64,000 nt of DNA from Brevundimonas sp. (GCF_029945885.1 NZ_JAQSDK010000013.1:1-64000); one strand, 5' to 3'; numbered from the stretch's first letter, positions 8,548-17,083 are shown. Notes: a model not told the origin generated them from the letters alone. Translations and numbers: made by a program.

Positions 8548-10223
8548 CGGCGGCCTCCGTCGGTGTCCGCCGCGCCGGGCGGCGCATAGACGGTCAGGCT
8601 GACGTCGTCGCCGCTGGAATAATTGTGCCCCGTGACGATACCGACCGCCCGGCCGGTCACACCAAGCCGCGCGCTGGACTGGTGGAAGGCGTCGGCGTCA
8701 TGCGCCTCGACGATGGCCGGACGACCCTCGGCCAGGGCCCGGGCCGCGCCTTCGGCATCGGTCAATTCGGTATTTCGGCCCGTCAGGAAGACGAAGCTGG
8801 GCTCATGGAAGCCGGTGATGGCGACCGGGCCGGCGATCCGGCCCTGGCGCGGGTGGAGATCGGCCTGTTCGAGGGTGGCCTCCAGTCGGGGCGCGATAGC
8901 CAGCGGCCGCAGCTGGCGCAGGGTTCCCGCCAGGGCCGCATGGGCGAACACACCGAGCAGGACCGAGGCGATAATCGCCGATGTCGTGGCGCGATTCAGC
9001 AGCAGGAAGGCCCCGATCGCCGCCGCCCCGGCGGTGAAGACGATGGTCAGGGTCGCCCAGGTCTGGGCGGTCGAGGTGCCAAACTCGGTCAGGCCGTACA
9101 GGGTGATGCCGATGATCAGGGTCCCGGCGAGGACCGTCAGCACCGCCCCCGTGCGCCGCGAGATCACGCCGATCGGCCGGGTCAGGGCCGCCGCGGCCAG
9201 CAGGGCGATGGCCCCGAAGGTGGGCAGGGTATAGTGCCAGAGCTTGGTCGGGGCTGCCTCGAAGATCAGCCAGGCCGGGACCAGCCAGCAGACCATGAAG
9301 CGCACGGCCGGTTCCGAGCGCCGCTGCCAGGCGGTCGACAGGGCCGCCGGCAGCATCAGGGTGGCGGGGAAGAACAGCAGGGGGGCGAGGAGCAGATACA
9401 TGCCCGGGAAACCGCCGTGGCTCTCCTGGGCCCCGGTTAGTTTGGGGGCCAGGTCGCCGCCGATCGCCTCACGCCAGAAGCCTCCGTCGGTGGCGATGGT
9501 GATGGCGATGGCCCAGGGGCCGACGATCAGGGCCACCAGGGGCAGGCCCCAGCCCCAGCCGAGGCGGCGCATCCACGACAGGTCACGATCCCAGACGGAC
9601 AGGGCGATCATCGCCGGAATGACCACGATCAGGCCGATCGGCCCCTTGATCAGGATCGACAGTCCCAGTCCCAGCCAGAACAGGAGTTTATGCAGTCTCA
9701 ACGGGGGCTGATCGGCCCGCGCCGCCATATAGATCCGGGCCAGGGCCGCCATGGACAGGGTGATCGCGCCGCACAGCATGGCGTCGGTCTTGGCGATTCC
9801 CGCCTCGCTGGACAGCAGGAAGGTGGCGCCCAGCAGGATGCCGCCGAGGAAGCCGGCGCGTCGCCCGAACAGGGCCGCCCCGGCCCAGGCGCAGGCGGCT
9901 GCGGCCAGCATCGCCCCCAGGAGGGAGGGCAGGCGATAGGGGGCGATGTCGCGATTCTCGACGCGGGAGGTGGCCGCCACGGCCATGGCCTGCATCCAGT
10001 AGATGCCGACGGGCTTCTTCCAGCGCGATTCGTCCTGGAAGCGGATGTCGACATAGTCGCCGCTCTCCAGCATCTGCGACGTCGCCTGGGCGTAGCGGCT
10101 TTCGTCGCGGTCCAACGGAGGCAGCAGCAGCAGACCCGGCAGGCCGGCGACGAGGGTCAGCAGGGCGGCCAACAGGGGGCCGCGCCAGCCGGCGATATAG
10201 TGATCCAGGTTCGGGCGCGTCAT
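8544..10223 (-). CDS. ArnT-like lipid-linked glycosyltransferase (GT39)
   Basis: Polytopic inner-membrane enzyme that would transfer a sugar from a polyprenyl-phosphate donor to an envelope acceptor on the periplasmic side. Residues 38-45 read DRDESRYA, the acidic motif in the first periplasmic loop of GT39 enzymes, and RWKKPVGIYWMQA further on is the ArnT-like conserved loop. Roughly 11-12 hydrophobic segments follow, with a soluble C-terminal domain from about residue 440. Length 559 fits ArnT. It faces away from a DPM1-like GT2 gene 120 bp away; such an enzyme makes exactly the polyprenyl-phosphate sugars GT39 uses. Lipid A as acceptor is a possibility, not shown. Confidence 0.88.
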   Translation of the reverse strand: MTRPNLDHYIAGWRGPLLAALLTLVAGLPGLLLLPPLDRDESRYAQATSQMLESGDYVDIRFQDESRWKKPVGIYWMQAMAVAATSRVENRDIAPYRLPSLLGAMLAAAACAWAGAALFGRRAGFLGGILLGATFLLSSEAGIAKTDAMLCGAITLSMAALARIYMAARADQPPLRLHKLLFWLGLGLSILIKGPIGLIVVIPAMIALSVWDRDLSWMRRLGWGWGLPLVALIVGPWAIAITIATDGGFWREAIGGDLAPKLTGAQESHGGFPGMYLLLAPLLFFPATLMLPAALSTAWQRRSEPAVRFMVCWLVPAWLIFEAAPTKLWHYTLPTFGAIALLAAAALTRPIGVISRRTGAVLTVLAGTLIIGITLYGLTEFGTSTAQTWATLTIVFTAGAAAIGAFLLLNRATTSAIIASVLLGVFAHAALAGTLRQLRPLAIAPRLEATLEQADLHPRQGRIAGPVAITGFHEPSFVFLTGRNTELTDAEGAARALAEGRPAIVEAHDADAFHQSSARLGVTGRAVGIVTGHNYSSGDDVSLTVYAPPGAADTDGGRR

Positions 10224-10343
10224 GGGGTCATTCCTACCACGCCGTTTCGCGGGACGTCAGCCATCGTGACCCACCCGATCTGCGGTGACGCCTGTGTCCG
10301 CTTGTGGCTCCCGCCCGGCGGCAAACTCGGCTATTGAGCGACG

Positions 10344-11084
10344 ATGACAAGCACGGATGCCCCTGAAATCTCCGTCGTCGTGCCGGTGCATGACGAAGCT
10401 GGTGCCGCCGGTCCGCTGGCGCGAGAAATCGCCGCCGCCTTCGCCGGTCGCGCCTATGAGATGATTTTCGTCGATGACGCCAGCCGCGACTCCACCCTGG
10501 CGGAGCTTCAGGGCCTGATGGCCGAACTGCCCGCCCTGCGGGTCCTCGGACATACCCGGAACGCGGGTCAGAGCCGGGCTGTGCGGACCGGTGTACTGGC
10601 GGCGCGGGGGGCGATCATCGTGACCCTCGACGGCGACGGCCAGAATCCCCCGGCAGACGCGCCGAGACTGGTCGACGCCCTGATCGCCGCCCCGGCCTCC
10701 GTGGGTCTGGTCGGCGGCCGACGCGCCAAACGTCAGGATTCCGCAGCCAAGCGCCAGGCCTCGCTCTGGGCCAACCGTATTCGCAAGAAGCTGCTTCAGG
10801 ACGACGCCGACGACACCGGCTGCGGTCTGAAGGCCTTCCGGCGCGAGATCTTTCTGCGGCTTCCCTATTTCGATCACATCCATCGTTACCTGCCGGCGCT
10901 GATGATCCGTGAGGGTTTCGAGAACCGCTATCTGGACGTCGATCACCGGCACCGGGAGACCGGTCAGTCGAAATATACCAACTGGGGACGGCTGATGGCC
11001 TCGGTCTCGGACCTGATGGGCGTGATGTGGCTCAAGTCCCGCTCGCGGCAGCCCGGTGCGGTTCGTGAGGTTGGCGTCAGCTGA
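10344..11084 (+). CDS. glycosyltransferase family 2, polyprenyl/dolichyl-phosphate sugar synthase type
   Basis: Likely makes a polyprenyl-phosphate-linked sugar on the cytosolic face. The 246-residue protein starts with ISVVVPVHDEAG, has FVDDASRDST and TLDGDGQNPP (the DXD metal site), and carries DDTGCGLKAFRRE with a following HRHRETGQSKY segment, all as in DPM1/ArnC-type synthases. There is no pair of C-terminal membrane helices, only one weakly hydrophobic stretch near 215-230, so it resembles soluble DPM1-like forms. ATG at 10344. The divergent GT39 transferase is a natural user of its product. Confidence 0.88.
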   Translation: MTSTDAPEISVVVPVHDEAGAAGPLAREIAAAFAGRAYEMIFVDDASRDSTLAELQGLMAELPALRVLGHTRNAGQSRAVRTGVLAARGAIIVTLDGDGQNPPADAPRLVDALIAAPASVGLVGGRRAKRQDSAAKRQASLWANRIRKKLLQDDADDTGCGLKAFRREIFLRLPYFDHIHRYLPALMIREGFENRYLDVDHRHRETGQSKYTNWGRLMASVSDLMGVMWLKSRSRQPGAVREVGVS

Positions 11085-11193
11085 GTCGGTCACTCGCCTG
11101 CCGGGCGAAGTGACGTAGCCGTATGGAGCGAACGGGGGTATTCGTCGTTAACAAGCGCGACCGTTCCATCGGTCGCCTGTCGAGGATCGAACC

Positions 11194-11619
11194 ATGCTGA
11201 TCGCCCTGCCCCTGCTGCTGATACCCGTCGTCATCTATAATATCGTCGTCCTGTCCGGAATGATGGGGAGCAACGGCGCGCTTCAGGCGGACGCCGTTCT
11301 GCGCGACCCGATCTTCTCGATCCCGATGGCTTCGGGTGCGAACTGGGACGTCGGCGTCGGCGATCTGATCCTGTTTATGGCGCTGATCCTGCTGTTCTTC
11401 GAACTGCTGAAATCGACGTCGAGCCAGAAGGTGGCGATCGTCAATCACGCCCTGTCGATGATTCTGTTCGTCGCCTGCCTGGTCGAGTTCCTGCTGATGA
11501 AGGGGTTCGCGACCTCGACCTTCTTCCTGATCGTGGTGATGGTCATGCTGGACGTTCTGGCCGGGTTCATCGTCACCATCATCGCAGCCCGCAAGGACCT
11601 CGATTTCGGCGGCGGCTGA
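11194..11619 (+). CDS. small integral membrane protein, unknown function
   Basis: 141 residues with four probable transmembrane segments (about 1-22, 53-72, 82-104, 107-131) and short polar loops. I do not recognise a named domain. Compact four-helix proteins of this kind are common in alphaproteobacteria next to envelope genes. It lies 109 bp after the GT2 gene, on the same strand, so it may or may not share its transcript. The start ATG 11194 is placed by GAGGAT a few bases upstream. The last residues (Ala-Arg-Lys-Asp-Leu-Asp) are cytoplasmic-looking. Confidence 0.7.
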   Translation: MLIALPLLLIPVVIYNIVVLSGMMGSNGALQADAVLRDPIFSIPMASGANWDVGVGDLILFMALILLFFELLKSTSSQKVAIVNHALSMILFVACLVEFLLMKGFATSTFFLIVVMVMLDVLAGFIVTIIAARKDLDFGGG

Positions 11620-11634
11620 GGCCGGTGGTGCCGC

Positions 11635-11712
11635 CTAGCTGAAGGCGGTGAAGATCAGGGCGACGACCGTGACGTCGAACAGGCGGGCGGTGAAGCTGAG
11701 AACCGTGGACAT
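11635..11712 (-). CDS. possible 25-residue hydrophobic peptide
   Basis: An ATG at 11712 opens a 25-codon frame ending in TAG. The predicted peptide has a polar start (Met-Ser-Thr, one Arg, one Asp) and a hydrophobic C-terminal half (VTVVALIFTAF), long enough for a short membrane segment. It lies 69 bases after the stop of the small gene that follows phaR, on the same strand, so it could be the last member of that operon. There is no convincing ribosome site and I know no homologue, so this may be chance. Confidence 0.25.
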   Translation of the reverse strand: MSTVLSFTARLFDVTVVALIFTAFS

Positions 11713-11781
11713 GGCGGGCGATCCGGAAAGCGGGACAGGACCCCTTGCACAGCAAGGACCGTGCCGCCGGATATCGCCGCG

Positions 11782-12141
11782 TCAGACCTCGGTGCGCTTG
11801 CCCTTGCCGGCCCCGGGGCGCCGCTCGTTTGGTCCGGAATATTCGGTGCCCAGATAGGTGGAGCGGGCCGCGCCGAGCACCGGCGGGCCGCCTTTCAACC
11901 CCTTGCGCTGACCGGTCTGGCCGATCATCTGGGCCGCGAAGGCGGCCGCGCCGGGGTCAGCGGCCGGCCTGGGGGCAGGTCTTGCCGGGCTGTCGTCGGT
12001 GGTGGTGGCGTGATCGGCGGCCTCGCCCAGCGGCACCAGATCGCGCGAGGTCGAGCCGGCGCGGCGTTCGTTCGCGCGCCGGTCGCGATCGCGGCGATCC
12101 TGCCCCTCGACCGGGCCGACCGGGCGCACGCCGTCGGTCAT
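11782..12141 (-). CDS. hypothetical protein downstream of phaR
   Basis: 119 residues, very rich in Arg, Ala, Gly and Pro, with low-complexity parts (PARPAPRPAADPG) and a basic end (RRPGAGKGKRTEV). No domain recognised; no signal or membrane segment; probably disordered in large part. A motif-like core, AAAFAAQMIGQTGQRKGLKGG, has regular spacing and is the best seed for homologue searches. Its ATG at 12141 overlaps the phaR stop (ATGA), so it is translationally coupled to phaR. That coupling is the main reason to believe it is a real gene. Confidence 0.6.
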   Translation of the reverse strand: MTDGVRPVGPVEGQDRRDRDRRANERRAGSTSRDLVPLGEAADHATTTDDSPARPAPRPAADPGAAAFAAQMIGQTGQRKGLKGGPPVLGAARSTYLGTEYSGPNERRPGAGKGKRTEV

Positions 12142-12761
12142 TTTCCGGCCTTTTCGCCGGCCAGCCGGTCGATCTGGGCCTTCATCTCATCCATCTGCCG
12201 GCGCATTTCGGTGAGCGGATCCCGCGGCGACTGATCGGCGGCGGGCTCGGGGGTCTTGTCGGGCCGGGCGGCGGGATTGCCGGAGGCGAAACCGGGCCAC
12301 ATGGTCATGGCCTTTTCGAACAGGGCCATGTTGCGCTTGACCGCCTCGTCCATCAGTCCGGCCCCGGGGGCGGCCCCGAAGGTTCGGCTGAACTGGCTGC
12401 GCAGCTCCTCCTGCTGGCGGGAGAAGGAATCCAGCGACATTTCCAGATAGCTGGGCAGGACGCCCTGCATCTGGCCGCCATAGAAGCCGATCAGCTGGCG
12501 CAGGAACTGGACGGGCAACAGGGCCTCGCCGCGGCTCTCTTCCTCGAAGATGATCTGGGTCAGGATCTGACGGGTCAGATCGTCGTTGCTCTTGGCGTCA
12601 TAGACGACGAAATCCGTGCCCTCGCGGACCATGACCGCCAGATCTTCAAGCGTGACATAGGCGCTGGTGGCGGTGTTGTAGAGCCGCCGGTTGGCGTACT
12701 TCTTGATGATGACGGTGTCGCCGTCCTTGCCTTTTTCGCTTCCCGACTTTTTCTCGACCAC
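12138..12761 (-). CDS. phaR: polyhydroxyalkanoate synthesis repressor PhaR
   Basis: Transcription factor that senses polyhydroxyalkanoate granules and represses phasin genes. IIKKYANRRLYNTATSAYVT is the PHA/PHB DNA-binding domain close to the N-terminus; QILTQIIFEEESRGEALLPV belongs to the PHB accumulation region that follows, and a charged predicted coiled coil closes the protein. I chose GTG 12761, giving Met-Val-Glu-Lys-Lys; the frame is open to a TTG at 12785, so the start is uncertain. It is followed without a gap by a small basic gene. phaA lies about 1 kb away on the other strand; phaB and phaC are not in the window. Confidence 0.93.
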   Translation of the reverse strand: MVEKKSGSEKGKDGDTVIIKKYANRRLYNTATSAYVTLEDLAVMVREGTDFVVYDAKSNDDLTRQILTQIIFEEESRGEALLPVQFLRQLIGFYGGQMQGVLPSYLEMSLDSFSRQQEELRSQFSRTFGAAPGAGLMDEAVKRNMALFEKAMTMWPGFASGNPAARPDKTPEPAADQSPRDPLTEMRRQMDEMKAQIDRLAGEKAGK

Positions 12762-12845
12762 GCGTCGCACCCGCTCTTGTTGCAATGCCGCACTATCCCG
12801 CAGGGCGAAGGCGGACGCCAGCCCCCTTGCCGTGACCCGTCCGGG

Positions 12846-13553
12846 TCAGCCGGCAGGGGCCAGAACCACGCCCACCAGGACGGCAGACCAGTGGGCCGCG
12901 GCCCCGGCGACGACGAAACCGTGCCAGATGGCGCGGCGGAATTTCACCCGCGGGCTGATGAAGACGAAGACCCCGGCGGTGTAGATCAGACCGCCGATGA
13001 CCAGCAGGGCCAGGGCTGCCGGATGGACAGTGTCCATCAAGGGCTTCAGCGCCAGCACGGCCAGCCAGCCGAACAGGGCGTAGACCACGCTCCAGAAGCC
13101 GTCAGACAGGCGCGGGGCGATGAGTTTGGCGAAGACCCCGGCGAAGGCGACCAGCCAGACCACGAGGGTGAAGCCCAGCGCCCAGGCCCCTTCGAACCTC
13201 TGGGTGGTGAAGGGCGTATAGCTGCCGGCGATCATCAGGAAGATGGCCGCCTCGTCCAGCCGTCGCAGCACCGGCCGGGCGGCACAGGGCCGGGCCTGGT
13301 TGTAGACGGTCGAGGCCGTCAGCATGGCGATCAGGCACAGGGCGTAGATGGCCGTGGAGACCGAGGTGCCGACGCCGGCATAGAGGGCGGCGAGGACGGC
13401 GAGAACGACGCCGCCGGCCGCGGCCAGGCCCAGACCGACGATGTGGACCCACAGGTCGGCGAGGCGTTCGCCCCGGGTCTGATAGTGTTCGATCATGTCG
13501 AGCGCGTCCGGGGTGCAGAGCCGGGTCGCGAGCTTTTTCAGTGTCATCCGCAT
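12846..13553 (-). CDS. trhA: hemolysin III family (TrhA/PAQR) membrane protein
   Basis: Seven-transmembrane protein of the hemolysin III / PAQR superfamily, 235 residues; in bacteria linked to membrane-fluidity homeostasis rather than to haemolysis. The N-terminal part has RGERLADLWVHIVG, where the family places its first conserved histidine; the middle holds RRLDEAAIFLMIAGSYTPF, the strongest signature of the family; and the end has RAIWHGFVVAGAAAHWSAV with the two histidines of the putative zinc site. It lies alone, 60 bp before the start of phaR on the same strand. Start ATG 13553, with a second ATG at 13547. Confidence 0.9.
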   Translation of the reverse strand: MRMTLKKLATRLCTPDALDMIEHYQTRGERLADLWVHIVGLGLAAAGGVVLAVLAALYAGVGTSVSTAIYALCLIAMLTASTVYNQARPCAARPVLRRLDEAAIFLMIAGSYTPFTTQRFEGAWALGFTLVVWLVAFAGVFAKLIAPRLSDGFWSVVYALFGWLAVLALKPLMDTVHPAALALLVIGGLIYTAGVFVFISPRVKFRRAIWHGFVVAGAAAHWSAVLVGVVLAPAG

Positions 13554-13700
13554 GGTTTTCTAACCGGGTCGGTGTCCCTGTTGTTCCAGACCATCATGCG
13601 CAAACAGGATGACTATCCGCTGAACGGCGCTGACGCGACGTGACGAAGGGCGGCGAATGCGGCAGAAACGCCACGCAACATTTTCGTCCCGGAGTTCCCC

Positions 13701-14888
13701 ATGTCTGACGCCCGCATCGATGTCGTGATCGTTTCCGCCGCCCGCACGCCGGTCGGCTCGTTTCTGGGGGCGCTGTCGAGCCTGCCGGCGTCGAAGCTGG
13801 GCGAGATCGCCATCCGCGGGGCGCTGGATCAGGCCGGGGTCGCCCCGGCCGATGTCGATGAGGTGATCCTGGGCCATGTCCTGCAGGCCGCCGCGGGACA
13901 GGGCCCGGCCCGTCAGGCCTCGATGGGGGCGGACATTCCGATGGAAACCCCGGCCTGGAGCCTGAACCAGATCTGCGGTTCCGGCCTGCGGGCGGTGGCC
14001 CTGGCCTATCAGCAGATCGCCCTGGGCGATGCGCGGATCGTGGTCGCCGGTGGCCAGGAGAGCATGAGCCAGGCCCCGCACGCGGCCAATCTGCGCAATG
14101 GTCAGAAGATGGGCGACCTGGCCTTTACCGACACGATGATCAAGGACGGGCTGTGGGACGCCTTCAACGGCTATCACATGGGTCAGACGGCCGAGAATGT
14201 CGCGACGCAAAACAACATTACCCGCGAGGCGCAGGACGCCTTTGCCGTCGGGTCGCAGAACAAGGCCGAGGCGGCCCAGAAGGCGGGGCGGTTCGCCGAC
14301 GAGATCGTTCCGGTCACCATTGCCGGGCGCAAGGGTGACGTCGTCGTCGACCAGGACGAATATGTCCGCCACGGCGCGACCCTGGAGGCCATGGCCAAGC
14401 TGCGCCCGGCCTTTTCCCGGGAAGGGTCGGTCACCGCGGCCAACGCCTCGGGCCTGAACGACGGGGCCGCGGCCCTGGTGTTGATGAGCGCCGATGAGGC
14501 GAAGGCCCGGGGGCTGGAGCCCCTGGCGCGGATCGTGTCCTGGGCCACGGCCGGGGTCGATCCGGCGATCATGGGCACCGGGCCGATCCCGGCCTCGCGC
14601 AAGGCGCTGGAGAAGGCCGGCTGGACCGTCGCTGATCTGGATCTGATCGAATCCAACGAGGCGTTCGCGGCCCAGAGCCTGTGCGTCAAGCGCGAGCTGG
14701 GGTTCGATCCGGCCAAGGTCAACGTCAATGGCGGGGCCATCGCCATCGGCCATCCGATCGGTGCGTCCGGTGCGCGGATCCTGACCACCCTGTTGCACGA
14801 GATGAAGCGGCGTGACGCGAAGAAGGGTCTGGCGACCCTGTGCATCGGCGGCGGCATGGGCGTGGCCCTGTGCGTGGAGCGCAGCTGA
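13701..14888 (+). CDS. phaA: acetyl-CoA C-acetyltransferase (thiolase)
   Basis: Condenses two acetyl-CoA to acetoacetyl-CoA, the first step to polyhydroxybutyrate, or runs in reverse in degradation. All catalytic residues are present: Cys92 in [11 protein letters not shown], His351 in [17 protein letters not shown] and Cys381 in LCIGGGMG. Length 395 is normal for the biosynthetic class. phaR lies nearby, which favours the PHB role, but no phaB is adjacent and the gene stands alone. HMG-CoA lyase in the same window makes acetoacetate, a related pool. The ATG at 13701 follows GGAG. Confidence 0.92.
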   Translation: MSDARIDVVIVSAARTPVGSFLGALSSLPASKLGEIAIRGALDQAGVAPADVDEVILGHVLQAAAGQGPARQASMGADIPMETPAWSLNQICGSGLRAVALAYQQIALGDARIVVAGGQESMSQAPHAANLRNGQKMGDLAFTDTMIKDGLWDAFNGYHMGQTAENVATQNNITREAQDAFAVGSQNKAEAAQKAGRFADEIVPVTIAGRKGDVVVDQDEYVRHGATLEAMAKLRPAFSREGSVTAANASGLNDGAAALVLMSADEAKARGLEPLARIVSWATAGVDPAIMGTGPIPASRKALEKAGWTVADLDLIESNEAFAAQSLCVKRELGFDPAKVNVNGGAIAIGHPIGASGARILTTLLHEMKRRDAKKGLATLCIGGGMGVALCVERS

Positions 14889-14982
14889 TCCTGTCCAGGG
14901 GGCGGCGCTGAAGGGAGCCCCAGTCCCGGTCCTGCAGCCGGCCCCGCTTCGCGAATTGGGCGGAAGGGGCTAAGGCGACGCG

Positions 14983-15885
14983 ATGACGACAGACATTCTC
15001 TACGGCCGCCCCCCGCTGGTGTTCGATCCTCCCGGTACCGCGACCCAGGTCTCGCCGCTGATTCCCGGATCGACGGCGCTGGAAGACCTCGAACCCGGCT
15101 CGCTGGACACGGCTATGCTCTATGCCCCGCCGGGGGTGCTGGAGCGGCGCTATCTGCTGGCCCAAACCCTGCGGGCGCTGAAGGTCGGCGGGCGGCTGGA
15201 CGTGATGGCGGCCAAGGACAAGGGCGGCTCGCGGCTGAACAAGGAGCTGAAGGCCTTCGGCGTCGCGGTGGCCGAGAGTTCCAAGGCGCATCACCGCCGC
15301 TGCGTGGTGACCCGGCCCGAAACCCTGACCGGAATCGACGCGGCCATCGCGGCGGGCGCGCCGCGTCAGGTCGAGGGACTGGAGGCCTGGTCACAGCCGG
15401 GCATCTTCGCCTGGGACCGGGTCGATGCGGGTACGGCCCTGCTGGCGGAACATCTGCCGCCGATGAAGGGTACGGGCGTGGACCTGGGCTGTGGTTACGG
15501 GGCCCTGGCGACGGTGGTGCTGCGCTCCGGGGCCGTGACGGCCCTGAGACTGGTCGATCTGGACCGCCGCGCGATCGCGGCGGCGCGGAAGAATGTCACC
15601 GATCCGCGCGTGACCTTCGACTGGATCGATGCCCGCAATCTCGAGGCGGCCGGAGATCTGGACTTCGTGGTCAGCAATCCGCCCTTCCATGACGGCGGCG
15701 CCGAGGACAAGCGGCTCGGCCAGGCCTTCATCCAGAAGGCCGCCGCCCTGCTGCACAAGGGCGGGGTGGCCTGGATCGTCGCCAACCGGCACCTGCCCTA
15801 TGAGGCCGAGCTGAACACCGCCTTCAAACGGGTGACGATGGTCGCCGACCGGGGTGGCTACAAGCTGTTCGAGGCGGTGAAGTGA
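14983..15885 (+). CDS. RsmC-type class I methyltransferase (rRNA guanine-N2 methyltransferase family)
   Basis: Probably methylates 16S rRNA guanine 1207. The 300-residue protein has the double-domain form of RsmC: a degenerate N-terminal methyltransferase-like half, then a catalytic half with VDLGCGYGAL (SAM-binding motif I, near residues 165-175) and VSNPPFHDGG, the N-P-P-F catalytic loop of exocyclic-amine methyltransferases. It is somewhat shorter than the E. coli enzyme (343). ATG 14983. An inverted-repeat element and rsuA, another 16S rRNA modifier, follow on the same strand; the two could share a transcript. Confidence 0.85.
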   Translation: MTTDILYGRPPLVFDPPGTATQVSPLIPGSTALEDLEPGSLDTAMLYAPPGVLERRYLLAQTLRALKVGGRLDVMAAKDKGGSRLNKELKAFGVAVAESSKAHHRRCVVTRPETLTGIDAAIAAGAPRQVEGLEAWSQPGIFAWDRVDAGTALLAEHLPPMKGTGVDLGCGYGALATVVLRSGAVTALRLVDLDRRAIAAARKNVTDPRVTFDWIDARNLEAAGDLDFVVSNPPFHDGGAEDKRLGQAFIQKAAALLHKGGVAWIVANRHLPYEAELNTAFKRVTMVADRGGYKLFEAVK

Positions 15886-15898
15886 GCTCCATTCCGAT

Positions 15899-16066
15899 GT
15901 CGTCATCCTTCGGCGAGCGCAGCGAGACCGGAGGACCCAGCGGTGCCGAAGGCGATTTGCTCACGCACGCTGGCCCTACCGATCACGTCCGCGACAGGTT
16001 CCCGCTCTCGCGGGCCGCTGGGTCCTCCGGTCTTCACCGCTTTGCGGCTCGCCGAAGGATGACGAC
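15899..16066. repeat. large imperfect palindromic intergenic element
   Basis: Two pairs of perfect inverted arms: 15899-15918 with 16047-16066 (20 bp, GTCGTCATCCTTCGGCGAGC and its complement), and 15926-15943 with 16015-16032 (18 bp, GACCGGAGGACCCAGCGG). Between the arms on each side is an unpaired bulge (7 and 14 bases), and a 71-base centre remains. It fills the whole gap between two genes. The arm sequence resembles intergenic repeats I associate with Caulobacterales genomes; copy number here cannot be counted from one copy. The right arm ends directly before the rsuA start and supplies its AAGGAT ribosome site. Confidence 0.8.
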
Positions 16067-16804
16067 GTGAGTGGGGGGGTGAAAACATCCCGCGTCGACA
16101 AGCTGCTGGGCGGGATGGGCTATGGCTCGCGCAGCGAGATGGCGCGGCTGGGCAAGGCCGGGGGCATCACCCTGGACGGGGTCGATCTGGTCGATGTGTC
16201 AAAACGCATTCCGGTGACCCGTGACCTGCCGCAGCGGATGATGATCGACGGACGTCCGGTCGATCCGCCGCCCGGAGTGGTGCTGCTGCTGAACAAGCCG
16301 CTGGGCATGACCTGCTCGCGCAAGGAGGAGGGGGCGCTGGTCTATGACGTGCTGCCGTCGCGCTGGCGACATCGTGACCCGGCCATCTCGACCATCGGAC
16401 GGCTGGACAAACAGACCTCGGGTCTGCTGCTGCTGACCGACGACGGTGACCTGCTGCACCGGGTGATCTCGCCGCGTCGCCATGTGGCCAAGGTCTATCT
16501 CGCGACCCTGGCGCGGCCGCTGGCCGGGACCGAACAGGCCCTGTTCGCGGCCGGGGGGCTGGTGCTGGAGGGCGAGGACAAGCCGCTGGCCCCGGCCGAG
16601 CTGGAGGTGTTGTCGCCGACCGAGGCGCGGCTGACGGTGACCGAGGGCCGCTATCATATGGTGCGGCGCATGTTCGCCGCCGCCGGCAACCACGTCGAGG
16701 CCCTGCATCGCGAACGCCTGGGCGGCCTGACCCTGCCGGACGACCTGGCTCCCGGCGAGTGGCGGCTGCTGGACGAGGCGGAAGTCGAGCAGATCTTCGC
16801 CTGA
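16067..16804 (+). CDS. rsuA: 16S rRNA pseudouridine synthase, RsuA/RluB/E/F family
   Basis: Isomerises a uridine of 16S rRNA (U516 in E. coli). An S4 RNA-binding domain occupies residues 1-60 (RVDKLLGGMGYGSRSEMARL), then the catalytic domain with GRLDKQTSGLLLLTDDGDL, where the Asp after Arg-Leu is the nucleophile, and YHMVRRMFAAAGNHVEAL near the end, as in RsuA. 245 residues. I took GTG 16067 with AAGGAT at the right spacing; that ribosome site is part of the preceding palindromic element. A second GTG at 16079 is possible. The gene ends 8 bases before the toxin-antitoxin operator. Confidence 0.9.
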   Translation: MSGGVKTSRVDKLLGGMGYGSRSEMARLGKAGGITLDGVDLVDVSKRIPVTRDLPQRMMIDGRPVDPPPGVVLLLNKPLGMTCSRKEEGALVYDVLPSRWRHRDPAISTIGRLDKQTSGLLLLTDDGDLLHRVISPRRHVAKVYLATLARPLAGTEQALFAAGGLVLEGEDKPLAPAELEVLSPTEARLTVTEGRYHMVRRMFAAAGNHVEALHRERLGGLTLPDDLAPGEWRLLDEAEVEQIFA

Positions 16805-16811
16805 CTGGACG

Positions 16812-16831
16812 ATAGCCATCTAGATGGCTAT
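16812..16831. promoter_or_regulatory. perfect 20-bp palindrome, probable antitoxin operator
   Basis: ATAGCCATCTAGATGGCTAT is identical to its own reverse complement over 20 bases. It ends 9 bases before the antitoxin ATG, where Phd/YefM-type antitoxins usually bind to repress their own operon. It has no T run, so it is not a terminator of rsuA. Confidence 0.7.
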
Positions 16832-16840
16832 TCTGGCGAC

Positions 16841-17083
16841 ATGAGCACCTATACCGTTGCCCAGGCCCGGGACAATCTGTCCAAGCTGATCGCCGCTGCC
16901 GAGCGGGGCGAGGACGTGCGGATCGCGCGAAACGGTCAGCCCGCCGTGCGTCTGATCAGTGATGCCCCGAAAGGGGTCGTCATCGACGTGGCCGAGTTGA
17001 AGCGGCGGCGGGTGATGCCCAAGGCCGGACCGACCGATATCCTCGAAATTCTGGACGAAATGCGCCGGGACCGGCCGTGGTGA
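16841..17083 (+). CDS. type II antitoxin, Phd/YefM family
   Basis: 80-residue antitoxin that would bind and block the PIN-domain toxin and repress its own promoter. The start YTVAQARDNLSKLIAAAERG followed by EDVRIARNGQPAVRLI is the Phd/YefM DNA-binding fold; the C-terminal part (about 50-80, ending DEMRRDRPW) is the acidic-basic toxin-wrapping tail. It begins 9 bases after a perfect 20-bp palindrome and ends in a GTGA overlap with the toxin. Its stop is the first step of a chain of overlaps that reaches trpF. Confidence 0.88.
   Translation: MSTYTVAQARDNLSKLIAAAERGEDVRIARNGQPAVRLISDAPKGVVIDVAELKRRRVMPKAGPTDILEILDEMRRDRPW

Noticed and set aside
11745..13643. A 632-codon open frame on the plus strand
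   Set aside because: It runs antisense through phaR and trhA, whose proteins are recognisable; the product is Gly/Gln/Arg/His-rich with no domain, as is typical of antisense frames in GC-rich DNA.
13605..13652. A 15-codon frame just before phaA
   Set aside because: No ribosome site, no hydrophobic or conserved feature; likely chance.
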